64,000 bases of DNA from Epiperipatus broadwayi (lineage: Eukaryota; Onychophora; Udeonychophora; Euonychophora; Peripatidae): the NCBI GenBank assembly GCA_028023455.1, contig JAQFVV010000347.1, positions 786,784 to 850,783 of the forward strand, given 5' to 3'. The notes under the pieces are model-generated. The model did no database searches. It saw only the letters and a program-made list of their open reading frames with translations, and was not told the origin of the DNA. This document shows, one piece after another, positions 23,217 through 35,469 of the stretch. The translations under genes and the position numbers were made by a program. The stretch's first letter is position 1. Each line of letters starts with the position of its first letter.

Positions 23217-23729
23217 GGGTGCAGGCTGATTTTGATATGTTTGTTTCTTCATCCATTCATAGGGATGTCGGGGATTTCTGGACATTCCATCGGCTGCACA
23301 AATACCTGATGACACATTGCTTTCTAGCATGGGTGTATTATTTCCCGTACTTCTTGGATTTCCATTGGTTGAATGTAATATTGTCTCTACGTAGTCTGTA
23401 TTATTAGATATCGGTGTTCGGTATGTATAAGAAGATAGATTTTGGGAATTTGTATTTGTGAGTCCCGAGGATGGAATTGGGTTATTATTTATATTAGTTT
23501 GGGACCATTCATCTGTTGCTGATCCCGGAGGTCTAAATTCATAAATACTTGAGGAATGCCAAGACGAAGGCCCAGTCTGTTGAAAATTATCATTTCCTAC
23601 TATTGAAGATATCTGCAATTGTCCAAAGTCATGTGTAAATTGACTCTGCTGAGAAGGATACCCAATGTAAGGATTTGGTGTAGCGTGGCGTGAAGGGAAC
23701 ATTGCGGCACTTTCGTAATATAAGACCAT
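23216..23729 (-). CDS. cdx: Caudal/Cdx homeobox protein, first coding exon (partial gene)
   Basis: This exon encodes the N-terminal 171 residues of a Caudal-type ParaHox transcription factor, a DNA-binding regulator that in bilaterians patterns the posterior body and gut. The product starts MVLYYESAAMFPSRH, then has a Ser/Asn/Pro/Tyr-rich stretch (residues 20-150) as in the Caudal activation region. It ends with PYEWMK at residues 156-161, the Caudal hexapeptide that contacts PBC-class cofactors, followed by KQTYQNQPAPG. In Cdx proteins this leads directly into KTRTKDKYR and the homeodomain. Here the frame meets ACCCG|GTAAGA: a good donor at 23215-23211 in phase 1, splitting the Gly codon, which is where the family's first intron usually lies. 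The ATG at 23729 is chosen because it gives the family-like N-terminus. The homeodomain exons are not in the window. No frameshift or stop interrupts the exon. Confidence 0.9.
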
Positions 23730-24450
23730 GTTATGACTCCCGGCAGGTGCTTCAATCCATACTTTAGTGAACCAGAGAAGTTTTGATTGCTGTCAACTCA
23801 AGAGAAAATACTTAAGATAAAGTCAAGTTCACAAAACACCAAATGTTTGTTACCTGCGACGCTAAACACGTTGTAATATTGACGTATTAAAGCAAGGTTG
23901 ATTTTAACGAGCGCAGCGCCTGTGTTTCTAAAGAATTGATAGCCGTGACGGGGGAGAGGGGAAGGTCTCTCCTGACATGAGTAATTGTGCTTTGTGTACA
24001 TACCTGTTTTGTTGAAATGTGATACCTCTCGCAATCGTGACGCAAGAGGACCACTGGGTTTTCCAAAGAAAAAAGGTCGACCGACTAAAATTTAAATTAG
24101 CCCTATTAATAAAATAGGCGGAAAAAAGACTCTTACACCTCCAAAGCTGAGAAGTCAAAAAGAATAGAAAAATCAAGAAACCTGAATTACTAACGACCTC
24201 ATTCGCCACGCCCAAATCAAAATAAGCTTTGGATGTACGCACTTTTTTTTTTTAATCGCAATATAAGATTTTTTTTTCATTTTGCAATTATTAAAACGAA
24301 TTAAGAATAAAATAGTTTCATTTTCAAAAGAATTTTTACAGTTATTTTCTTTAAAACTGTACTCAAATTCCAGTCTTTGTGACCGGAATTCAGCTGTAAC
24401 TAATATTTGTTTAGACAGATAAGATTTTAGGCGGAACTTCAAAGAAACCG
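23730..24450 (-). promoter_or_regulatory. Presumed Cdx 5' UTR and upstream region
   Basis: The sequence upstream of the ATG is distinctly less AT-rich and more CpG-containing than its surroundings to about 24100 (for example GCGCAGCGCC and GTGACGGGGGAGAGGGG on the + strand). I see two donor-like sites on the minus strand, CAG|GTATGT near 24005 and CAG|GTAACA near 23853, so an upstream non-coding exon is possible. A palindromic CCTATTTTATTAATAGG lies at about 24101-24117. No clear TATA box at a convincing distance could be assigned. The open frames of 78-104 residues here show no protein features. Confidence 0.45.
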
Positions 24451-26700
24451 GCCTCGGTCCTTTTTTTTTTTAATACTATCGTTCGATATACCGTTTTCAT
24501 GTGTGTTACTATGGGAATAACGTGGTTTAAATTTAAAATATAAATTACAGCAAATTTTTTTAACCATGAATAAATATCTTTATATATATTTACATTGAGG
24601 GGAAAAATACATATATAGAGACTTACATAATATAAAGAAATTTGTAAATAAATAAACGGAACGCGGATCTAGGCGGAAATTTGAAATAGGTTTGCAAAGT
24701 AAGATAAATATTTGAATTTCAAACTTTGATTTCAAGGATATTTTTATTTTATCCCATTTCAAATTGATCACAGAAATTATAAATATTAACATTTAAAATT
24801 ATTATCATTTAAAACAGAAATATATCTATCGCAAACGATTTATTAATTTGTATGGTTAACCTAAATAATAATTATTATTTAAATATCTTTTATAATATTT
24901 TTATATTAAATATCTTTTAGTGTGTATAACTTACGATCATTTTATTTCACTTTTAAATGTGTAGATATAAAATAAAAATAAAAACTTTAAGCATATCTCT
25001 TTTTTGATAAATTTAAAAATCGTATATGTATTTATTCACACATAATAAAATATAACCAAGGATTTTTTTTTTAATCTAGTGTCTATGTAAATATATATAA
25101 AGAGAGTATATAAATTACTTAATTATAATTTGTTAATACATTTTAAGTTCAAATATTTTATAATTATTTTTTTTATGAATTGCATGGACATATTTTTTAA
25201 TATTATATATACCCGACTTTTACATTAAAATGATAAAGAATTAATCATTAATATATATATTAAAAACGAAATATTTAATTATATAAATTAAATATAGATA
25301 TGAAAATTGTTTCTGCTTTCCCACTCTTTAAAGCATCAAATGTATAAGCATTAATTTATAAAGCACTGGAATTATTTACGCATGTCTGTGAATATATGTT
25401 TATATATGTATGTATATACATTATTAAAACAATAATAATCCAATAATTTATTTTCATGAATTTACATTTAGTTCGAACACCAGAAATGCCAAAGTTAACG
25501 AATAATCCCTGAATCTGAGTTCATAATATACATTGTTTTGCTATTTAAAATTGTAACCAATCTTAAACAAAATTTGGTGTATTATTCTGCTATATATGAA
25601 AATCTACATATATATACAAGAATGTAAAAAACACTAAAACAGAGTTTAAATATAAAATTTAGTAAAATACTTTCAACGCTCTTGAAAATATACTTGGTAC
25701 AATGAATCTTACGAAATTTTATATTTAAACTTTGTTGTAGTATTTTTTACTTTAATAATTATAAAGACAAGAGTATCAAAATGTAATTATATATGCATAT
25801 GAGGTAATAATTTTAACTGCTGCGCTTTTTGCTTATAATAATAGTTGAAAAAAGTACCCTGCATAGTCTCAGGCAATTGTACTATGTCCATCCTGTGCTG
25901 GATTATCTTATGAACTCTAAGCAATAAACAATTCAATTTTCTTTGTTGTTCTTATTGAAAAATATAACGAAATATAGAAATTAATATTAGCTATTCTAAA
26001 CAACAGAACTAAAAAAGAATGTAGATTACATAATAAATTCACCTAAAACACAAACAATGAATGATGTTTGTAAAAGTCAAAGATCAAAATTGATGAAAAT
26101 AAATTAGACAGTTTTGTATTAAATTTTTAACTTAAAACCCTAATAATTTAGTCTGCCAGAATTTGGAAATGCAAAACCATTACATTATTTAAAAAAAATA
26201 GATATCCTTAGATACAAGCATATTTATTACAATATTAAAGTATGTAAATGTGAAAAGAGTTTTGATGAAGGGTATAAAGTAGCATGCTATAAAAAATATT
26301 GAGAATTGACTGAATATATGATAGTATAACAATTATTGCATTTAACATCATTCTATCTGTGGTTTTAAGCTACAAGTATCCAATATAAGTTATCAAAAAA
26401 ACTCTCTGAAGAAGTGTCATATTGATTTTTATGATAAAATAAGACTAAGGATAGAATATAATAGAAAGCTCTAATTATACAAACTGTTAAAATCTTTTAA
26501 AAAGGAAAGTTTATTCCATAAGAAATTAAAACATAATATGCAATATATAAAATAAGCATATTAATTGACCAGCATATTTATAAAGATGTATTAATAGTTC
26601 ACTGTTAGTTTGTTAATCATCACAGACTAAACTCTAGTATATTATTGTTATCATTATCATTTCTTTTCTAAACAAATTGGGGTTTTTACAAAATAAATCT
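24450..26700. other. AT-rich non-coding DNA upstream of Cdx
   Basis: No gene was seen. It contains a 37-bp inverted repeat (25624-25660 and 25714-25750). Repeat families X and Y are absent. Confidence 0.5.
25624..25750. repeat. Inverted repeat, 37-bp arms
   Basis: The left arm GTAAAAAACACTAAAACAGA... through AAAATTT pairs with the right arm AAATTTTATATTTAAAC through TATTTTTTAC with three or four mismatches. The spacer is 53 bp. It may be a small foldback element or a structured intergenic motif. Confidence 0.65.
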
Positions 26701-26714
26701 GCTACTTTTCCTTT

Positions 26715-27760
26715 TTAGAATATTAAAATGATTATAGATTCATTGGAACATGGTTATAAAACAATAGATGTGTATCTGATTCTAGTAAAGCTTTTGCCTT
26801 TTTTTAAAATGATAAACTTATTAAGAAATTTAATGATATGAGTACTGTATTATAGACAGTTTGAGTTATTGGTTTGGTCTTATTTATGTTAAAGAAAACA
26901 ATGGGTTAAAATAAATGGTGTTGGTTGCCTTTATTAAATTTGGTATACTACAAGGCTGTTTTAGGTCCATTACTTTTTATTATTTACATTAGTGTTAAAA
27001 AATTATCCTTTGTATTCAAATATTTCATGTTTTGCAAATGATACAGAATTAGTATTGTCTGGTATAACTTACAAATTACTTGGAAAGTAAATAAATAAGG
27101 ATTTGAATACAATTATAAATTGTTTTTTTTTATAACAATCAAATTCCAATTATACTAAATCCAAATATATTACATACATTTATAAAAATTGTAACTTTCA
27201 AGATATTTCTCTTGGAATATCAAATAAAAATGTAATAAAAAATGAATCTATATTTTATTTAGGATTGATGATAGACTTATATTTTAGGTGGGATAAACAT
27301 GGTATATTTGCAAAAAAAAAAAATTAACATTTTAATTATTTTTTTTATAATTAGGGACATCTTTCTAGAAAATTATTACGCAATTTTATGAACAATTTTT
27401 TCTCCTTAAATTAATTTATGAGATATCTCTTTAAGGAGGCACAGCTCATATCATTTAAGGTCTTTAAAGTCTTTGTAGAATTTTTATTTAAAAATTGTTT
27501 TAAATAAATTATTGGAGAATTATGTTAACTCTTTACACAATATATAAGAAATTTTAACAGTTAAAAATTATTTATAGTTAAATGTTTTATATTATTATTT
27601 CAAATACGTCATTCCACTTCCATGTTTCTTCAAAAAGAAGATAAACTTAGTAAGTCTAAATTCCATCTAATTAATTCTTTACCTTATAAAAAAAACCCAT
27701 TGTGGATATCAACTGTTATATTGGCCAATGTATTTCAATTATTTACTGCAAAGTTATTAT
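26715..27760 (+). pseudogene. Non-LTR retrotransposon reverse transcriptase, heavily decayed
   Basis: Reading across frames, the order of conserved reverse-transcriptase blocks is visible. They are IIDSLEHGYKTIDVYL then DSSKAFA (26730-26805), WFGLIYV and VKINGV (26868-26925), FGILQG (26938-26957), GPLLFIIYI (about 26966-26992) and FANDTELVLSG (27035-27065). The last stands where the catalytic F/YADD box belongs, with the first Asp changed to Asn. YLGLMIDLYFRWDKH (27257-27300) follows. This order is that of jockey/CR1/I-type LINE polymerases. Many stops and frameshifts, plus the altered catalytic box, show that it is not functional. The region to about 27760 may hold the remaining C-terminal part, with weaker evidence. 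Confidence 0.8.
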
Positions 27761-27815
27761 TCTGAAATTAAATATGTGAAAATCAGGTACTCTTTACAAA
27801 CCTGGAGCTTAATTG

Positions 27816-28640
27816 TAAATATAGGGGATTTAAAATCAGACTTTCAAGCACCCACCAACAATCCACACTATCTCATACAACTGATATACATGATCAAACA
27901 CATGTAGAAAAGATAATCACCAATATACATATTTTATGCTATACTAGCATTCATCAGTTGGTCCAGATTATCATCTCCCACATATGTATATAATCAGTGC
28001 TCAGTTTATAATAAGATAGCAAATCCTCACACTTTAATGGACAGGCTTCAATCTACTCCAACCTCCAACTTTCCAGCCATCCATATCATTGAAAATCTGA
28101 TGGAAAGCCCAACTTCCATGCTGATGCCAACATTATTGCCATGTCCACGTTGATCTGAAGTCTCTCTGACCCATCATGTATAGGACCAAAGTGCCTGGTT
28201 TTCAAATATGTACATATGAAGTTTGTATCCTGCCCATCCCTTTTCTATGTATTTAAATAGATAACATCCTATACATGAGGGGTCAGAGTGACTTCAGGTC
28301 AACCTGGGTGTGGCAATGATGTTGGCATCAGCATGGGATTTGGGCTTTTCATCATCAGATTTTTAATGATATGGATGGCTGAAAAGTTGGTTGGAGTGGA
28401 TTGAAGCCTGTCCATTAAAATGTGAGAACTTGCTATCTTAATATAAACTGAGCACTGATTATGTATATGTGTGAGAGCTGATAATCTGGACCAACTGATG
28501 AATGCTGGTTTAGCATGAAATACGTATATTGGTGATTATTTATCTTTTCTACAACTGTGTGGTCATGTATATTAGTTGTATGAGATAGTGTGGATTGTTG
28601 GTGGGTGCTTGAAAGTCTGAGTTCAAATCCCGTATATTTA
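27816..28640. mobile_element. Family X repeat as a long inverted pair (foldback)
   Basis: Left arm 27816-28191 and right arm 28266-28640 are reverse complements over about 375 bp with few mismatches, separated by a 74-bp spacer that carries the family tail. Each arm holds the family X landmarks: TTTCAAGCACCCACCAAC, CCAGCATTCATCAGTTGGTC, and ACTTTAATGGACAGGCTTC. The outer end of the right arm reads GTCTGAGTTCAAATCCC, a good B-box match. No coding capacity was seen. Confidence 0.85.
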
Positions 28641-28649
28641 TTCTGAAAT

Positions 28650-31560
28650 TATGTATAATATGTTATTGAACAGATTTAAGAAAAAAATTCATCTTTATGA
28701 CTAACATAACATATTAAAAGAGATAAATTTAATATTAGATGATAACTATTTATATTTTAATTGTTTTTTTTTCCACTGTTAAAAAAAATATAAACGTGAA
28801 ATTCACTTAGTAATAAAATAATTAATAAGTATAAAAATAAAATTAACCTTGTAGAATTCTGAAAAAAAATGTGTATATAATTAATTAAATGTCAAGACTA
28901 AGACCGTACATATGTTTATTATGCTTATGTTTGTTCATCTTAATTTTGTATAAGTTTATATATATATGTTAGTATCTATTATCATATAATAACTTATATG
29001 GGACAACTTTATATTAGATTAATTAATTTTATTTTATATAAGTTTTACATTAATTTTTATTATATTTAATTCAACTTTTTTTTCTTCACATAGAGTTTAT
29101 TCTAAACTGATAAATAAATAAAATTATTATTATTGCTTTGCATTTCTATTTATTTATTTTTAGGAAAAGGAGTGGATTGATTAATAGAATGGCCAGTCAT
29201 TTAAAAATAGCTACCGCTGATATTAATGATATTGTATTCATAAAAAAAAATAAAAAAAAAAATGGGTCTTTAAGTCTCATAAATATATATATATGTGTTT
29301 ATGAAAACTCTGGATACATGAAAGAAATTGAAATAACTTATTAGCTATATTTAAATATATAATACCATCACAGATAAGAGATGAAATCGTTTTAAATATT
29401 TATTCATTGCTCTAAGTTAACTCAATTTCATAGTACAACTTTAAATAATTAAACAAATCCACTTTCCTTTTATCACTGTAATAATGCTTGTTTTATTTAA
29501 CTTAATCAATCTGACAGTTTTTATTAAAAAATATATACTTTTATATTTTATGAATATCCAAAAATTATATATATATTCAGTGGAATTTGTAATTGGTTAT
29601 TTTAGAAGAGGTTACATTTGTCTGTTAAAAGACGTTTATTTAAACTTCTTTAAATTAATAATCTCACTCTCTGTAGTCAAGTTGGACTCCTTAATGTCTG
29701 TATAAAAATATTTAACCATAGATAAAAGTGGGTATCCCCCTAGATTGTATAAAGGAGTTGCCTTGACAAATGATTAAGATTGTTGATTGTTATTCTTTAA
29801 GTGTTGACTGCTTTTATGTATTTACATATATATATATATAACTTAGAAAACTGATTGATTGTTTTTTTATAGATTATTTACGTAAAAAAAATAGCTTAAA
29901 ATTCTTCTAGTCTACATTTAATCTGTTAGTAGTATCACAAATTAAATTCTATGAGGTGGATTATTTATTATATTGTTGTATATTTATTTCTTAATTAAAA
30001 CATTAACTAATATTTAACTTCTTTTTGTTGTTGTTGTTGTTGTAAGGAAAAATAATTTTAAAATACTTTTATGAAAGAGAACGTATAAGTAAATATTTTA
30101 ATTCTCTGGATAACATCAAAATATCATACAATCGGCAATTTAGATTGATATCAATAGCCTCCCTTAAATAATTATGATGAAGATTGAATTACGTATGTGT
30201 AAATGCAAATTCTTTGCTCTTAGTGTCAAATAGAATTATCAGCAACATGGGAGTTTTATAATTAAAAAATAACACTTGAAAATCAGGGAGTTACATGCAC
30301 TTATTTTAACACAATTTATTTAAAATCTCTAATTTTAAAACTGCAATATATTCTTAAATTGTGCAATTCATAATACCTTTTGGTATAATTATAATTCAAT
30401 TCAATTACAATATATTTCTGCTCATTATTTTCTATCTAATATTTTTCATTGCCACTTATTGATTTCTTTGTAGTTTTTCAACTTTATATTTTTTTCACTT
30501 CACATCTTTTTTGATAAACAACAACAAAAAAACTATATACTTCAATAAATTATTTAAAAACTTTTAATTATTGTACCATTGCATGTTCATTTTATCCAAA
30601 ATTAATAAAGGATTATATATATTTTTACAGTGATATTATATTGTAGTAAGTGCATATTTTCCTGTCATATTTATAACCTGGGTTCAAATTTAAACCATTT
30701 AAAATGAAAAATGTTTTCCATATTTCAATCAAGCTTAGCATTTTGTTTTCAGGTAATCAGCATAGTAAATGGATATTTAGTTATTTTTAGTTAGAAATTA
30801 AAACAAGTATAAAAATTTATCCAAACTTACATCACCTAGCAATTGACAAGCCTAATGTTTTGTTCTTACGTTGGAAAACCCTTTTTTCAGTGATCTATTT
30901 AAATGTTGTTTTATTTATATATTTATAAATTAATCATCGTTATTAATTTTATTTATAATTTTTGCTTTTAGGGAAATGCGAATTTTAGAGTTGTTGTTGT
31001 GTTTTTTTTTCACCCAAAGGTATCTATCGAATGATGTAAAACTCTCATTAAGCTTTTAAAGAAATTTTAAAATTAAAATGTTATAATAAATTGTGTCAAA
31101 AAAGAAACAAGTAATACGTAAAAGTACTATCAATAATGTTTATGGGCAAGTATAATTGTTTAAGACATTGCCTGGTTAACCAATTTTTCTTGTGGTTAAG
31201 AGCTTAACATATGTATGTGGGTGCCAAAGCTTTATAATTGGTTATAAAAGAAAACAAATATGGGAACCAGCATGTTGTGCTTTTAATTTACAGTCATTTT
31301 TACATCAGAAGTGAGGCAGGTGAAAACTTTTGAAATTATTGTTTACAGATAGATTGTTGTAGGAAGTAGGGCATAAGTTTTGCTTTACATTACTAAGCAA
31401 CTAAAAATTATACAGGAGCTGCAATTCTTATTAAGGCATTATAAGAAAATATTCAAATTTATTTAGTTTAAATTTTCATTTATGCCATTTATTTAGTTTA
31501 TTTATTTAAATTATGATTTTTTTTTTTAATAAATTAGCTACACTATTTCACAAACACTTA
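28650..31560. other. AT-rich non-coding DNA
   Basis: It contains a short TTG array (30026-30044) and several TA runs. The frames at 29138-29344 and 29484-29705 show no recognisable features. No gene is supported. Confidence 0.5.
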
Positions 31561-31570
31561 AATAAAAGTA

Positions 31571-31990
31571 CTAAACTCTCAATATAGTGGTGCCATCAAA
31601 TGCAAGCCTTCATAATCAATGGATAGAGAGAGGTTTGTGCATAAAATCTCTATCTAGTGCCTACTCATCCAACATCCCCAGACTAGTTTCTAGCTTGTGG
31701 CTTTCATCAGTGAGGAGCCTTAAATTTGAGAGCAGTGCACCTAGATCTTAGGATTTAATGTAACCCTCTTAGGTGCAATACTCTCAAATCTAAGGATCTT
31801 CACTGATGAAAACCACAAGTTAGAAGTTACTCTGGGTATGTTTGATGAGTAGGCCCTAGATAGGGATTTTATGCACAAACCTTTCTGCATCTATTGACTT
31901 TGGTGGTACTACTGTATGGAGAGTTTGGTACTCTTATTATCAGCATATGTAAGCATATGAAATGATGATCATGTGATGTTTTGATGGTTT
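31571..31990. mobile_element. Foldback element, family Y
   Basis: Left arm about 31571-31740 and right arm about 31753-31930 are inverted repeats around a short centre. They share CCTACTCATCCAACATCCCC, CTAGCTTGTGGCTTTCATC and the GAGAGCAGTGCAC motif. The tail to 31990 carries GATGATCATGTGATGTTTTG, the family end seen at 6127 and 41793. Confidence 0.85.
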
Positions 31991-31999
31991 TTACATTTA

Positions 32000-33415
32000 A
32001 ATAAACTTGAAACTATTCCTTCCAAAAATAGATTCTTTGTATATACATTGAATAGTTACTAACTATATGTTCCATTATTTACAATTGTCACAATTACATA
32101 AGCCAAAGTCTTTTAAATTCAACGTCTAAAGCATATATTTATAGTCACTAGAATATATGTGCTCATAAGACTTCAGTAATGTTTAGAATAATCAAATCCA
32201 TCTATTTTTAAGATTATATCTAGGTAAAAATTATTTGGCATATATAAAAGGTGCATTGTTAAAACATAATCCTCCAACATATATTCAAAAAACATAAATC
32301 AAGGAAATTTTGATCTGAGGTATGATATAGGTGAATCTGTATGTTGAGGTAGTGAATAACCTGATTGGTCTTTTTAATAGTTTTATAACTTTCTCTGAGA
32401 CAAATTGCATTGTAATATCTGGCAGAGGAATATATGCAAGGATGAAAACTCACTGAAGAAAATTATATTTGGATATCTTCTCATGGTAATAGTTAATTGC
32501 ATGCCAAGGAGTTTAGGGCAAATATTTCTCTTTTCGTTTGAAAACTAATAATTGATATTCTGTTAAATAATTTAAAGAATATTAATAAAAACAATATTAG
32601 TTTACTAACCATTCAACATATTTATAAAATCACCTAATATTGTTATAAAATGTACTGGACATGATACTAGAAACATATGAGATAAATTACTGAAGTGATA
32701 CAAAACCTTTAAAGTTACTTTACTTTATAATATTCACCTGTCATTATATGATGAAAAAATGTAAGAAGTTCTGAAGAAATTATATTTCAGGCTTAATGGT
32801 CTGAATTCAGTTATCACAAGAGAGAAAATGATCTCATATCAATATAGCAATCTCATTTTTTTATTTAAACATTACTAATATATCTGCTTTATATTAAAGT
32901 TTGACTCTTTAATTTAGCTGGCTTATTGTAATAAAATATGCTTAATGAAGATTCATATATGTATGCAGTAGAATTATATAACAATAATTTTCCCACAAAT
33001 CTTGTATATTCCAATTAATACATAAATATATAATCAGCACTTTGAAGTTTTGATATCAGTTCAATTTGCTTCACACATTAACAATATATATTTGTTTATT
33101 TGGTACATATTTAAATCTTGATGTAATATATAAGATTCACTGGAACAGAAAAAGGGGGGGTATTTCTGTCTTTGTTTATATATGATTATCAACCTTGCTG
33201 AAATAACACTATTAAAGTAAGACCACTGATGTAAAAGTGTCAAACTTTAATGGTATATGGATCATCTTAGTGGAGTTTATGTAAAAAATAGTGTTGCTAT
33301 ATAGATGTAGAATCTGACTTTCCTCATGGCAATTAAATAAGAGTGTTTGGTCCCTAAATATATATTTTACTGAGTTTAGTTTAATATAGCAATTTAAAAA
33401 TAGAAATTCATAAGA
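32000..33415. other. AT-rich non-coding DNA
   Basis: Nothing recognised. The short minus frames near 32259 and 33061 show no protein features. Confidence 0.5.
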
Positions 33416-33424
33416 AATTCAAAC

Positions 33425-33515
33425 ATTGGAAATGAGAGAGTTGGGTCAAAATCCATAGACTTCAAGCTCCATATCTTCCACTTTATCATTGCACCAAAAC
33501 ATGCAGGATATATAG
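33425..33515 (-). repeat. Possible tRNA-derived SINE relic
   Basis: The minus strand reads GTTTTGGTGCAATGATAAAG and later GGATTTTGACCCAACTC, tRNA-like in layout with degraded A and B boxes. It has a similar layout to 34140-34215. Confidence 0.35.
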
Positions 33516-33805
33516 CAATTTATAAAGTATAAAATAAAGTGAATGTTTTAATAATTTAATACCACTTTAGTTTGATATGTTTACAGTATTACTGCTTGTT
33601 TAAATGTGAGATGATTCCATGCAGTTCTTAATATTTTGTCACAAAAATCTAGTCATTATATTATAATTTTTGTTGTATTTTTAAGACTTAACATCATATG
33701 ATTTTCACTCCCTTGATTTATTTCTCAGAATCAATATTATTATATTACTCAGCAAAATGAATGCTGTAAATTAACATTTCTCAGAAATATTAACACTAGC
33801 ATATA

Positions 33806-34054
<249 letters not shown>

Positions 34055-34139
34055 TTTCTGAAGACAACAATAAATATATTATGTTAAAATAAAAAATAAT
34101 CAAAGAACTATTCCTCATGAATTTATAAAAAATTTCAAC

Positions 34140-34215
34140 AATAAGGCAGCGCCACCCCACAATACATGAATCTTTTATTCCCGAGTTTACCATTTTACTA
34201 CTACACCAAACCATG
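34140..34215 (-). repeat. Possible tRNA-derived SINE relic
   Basis: The minus strand reads ACATGGTTTGGTGTAGTAG, then TAAACTCGGGAATAAAAG, and ends near GGGGTGGCGCTGCC. TGGTGTAGTAG resembles a tRNA A box; the B box is degraded. It sits directly beside the (AAT)n array, a common place for SINE tails. Confidence 0.4.
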
Positions 34216-34485
34216 TAGTACAACTTGTTGCATTTATTTTTATATTGTCACTGATTATAGTTTACATATAAGTGTTCTACTTAATCTTGCTTCACTATGA
34301 ATTTAATTGTGATATGAATTTTCTAGAATGCCATTTTTTAATGTTTTAGGAAACTGAAACTTTGCTCTGGAATCTCTAGTTCTAAATATTTTTTAAAAGG
34401 AAACTGTTTTAAGATCATTAAAATAAGACAATAAAATGTCAAATAACCCTTTTGCATAAATAATATCCTATAATAATTAGTATTA

Positions 34486-34808
34486 CACCACTAAACATCA
34501 CATGATCACCATTCTTTGTTTACACAAGCTGTTTACACAGAGATTAAATTCTTCATACAGTAGTGCCACTCATTGCAAGCCAGAGTAATCAATAGATGCA
34601 AGGAGGTTCGTGCATAAAATCCCTATCTCCAATATACTCACTGATGAAAGCTATAAGCTAGAAACTAGTCTGGTGATATTGGGTGAATAGACACTAGATA
34701 AGAATTTTATGCACTAGATAAGGATTTTATGTACAAACTTTCTTGTATCCGTTGATTACTCTGGCTTGCACTGAGTGGTGTTACTGTATGGCAAGTTTAG
34801 CCTTTGTG
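34486..34808. mobile_element. Foldback element, family Y, with 12-bp direct repeats at its ends
   Basis: The element starts CACCACTAAACATCACATG and shares the family body (GCAAGCCAGAGTAATCAAT; CTAGAAACTAGTCTGGTGATA). Its right half is inverted relative to the left. TAATTAGTATTA occurs immediately outside both ends (34474-34485 and 34809-34820), which looks like a target-site duplication. A short internal duplication (GCACTAGATAAGGATTTTAT) lies near 34710. Confidence 0.8.
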
Positions 34809-34819
34809 TAATTAGTATT

Positions 34820-35380
34820 AATTTATAAAAAATACTTGTTATTCTATGTTTTGCTATTACCATTTAATATAACAGTAACTGACTTTATCATTTTTCTATC
34901 TTTATGATCGTCCTACTCATATAAGTTCTGAAACTTATTTTTATAACGCCATCATTTTCTCAAATGATATTCAGAAACTGCAATACATTTCTAATAAAAC
35001 TCTAATTTCTGCAGCTAACCATTCAAATCTTTTAAGATTCCCTGCAATCTTCATTAGTTTATCACTTTGTCAGCTATTATCCAGAGTTTTTTTTCTTTCT
35101 AACATCATACATATTTTATAAAAATACTAAAGATTTGAAGCACCTATAATTTGTTTTATTTATATGTCTTGATTAAATATCTGTTTTATTTTGAAATTTG
35201 AATGTATTTGTGATTAGTTCAACATAAATATAAATGTTCAGGTGTTTCAAAATCTAGCCTCTTTGATGAATACAAATTTTTCCATGTAATGCTTGTATAA
35301 TGAGAGAGCGTATCCCAAAACAAAATTATTTTGAAAGCTAGCTCACAATTGATAAGCTATCAAAGAGTATCTGTAAATCT
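34820..35380. other. Non-coding DNA, possibly a degraded element
   Basis: The 34910-35095 segment is slightly less AT-rich and free of stops in one + frame for about 50 codons, but I recognise no domain. No gene is claimed. Confidence 0.35.
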
Positions 35381-35381
35381 T

Positions 35382-35419
35382 ATATATATATATATATATA
35401 TATATAGATAAAATTTACA

Positions 35420-35465
<46 letters not shown>

Positions 35466-35467
35466 TG
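35382..35467. repeat. Paired (TA)n arrays with palindromic flanks
   Basis: Two TA arrays (about 35382-35406 and 35423-35461) occur close together. The second is bracketed by CAATGTA and TACATTG, so the whole would form a hairpin. The overlapping 76-residue frame is an artefact of the array. Confidence 0.85.
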
Positions 35468-35469
35468 CA

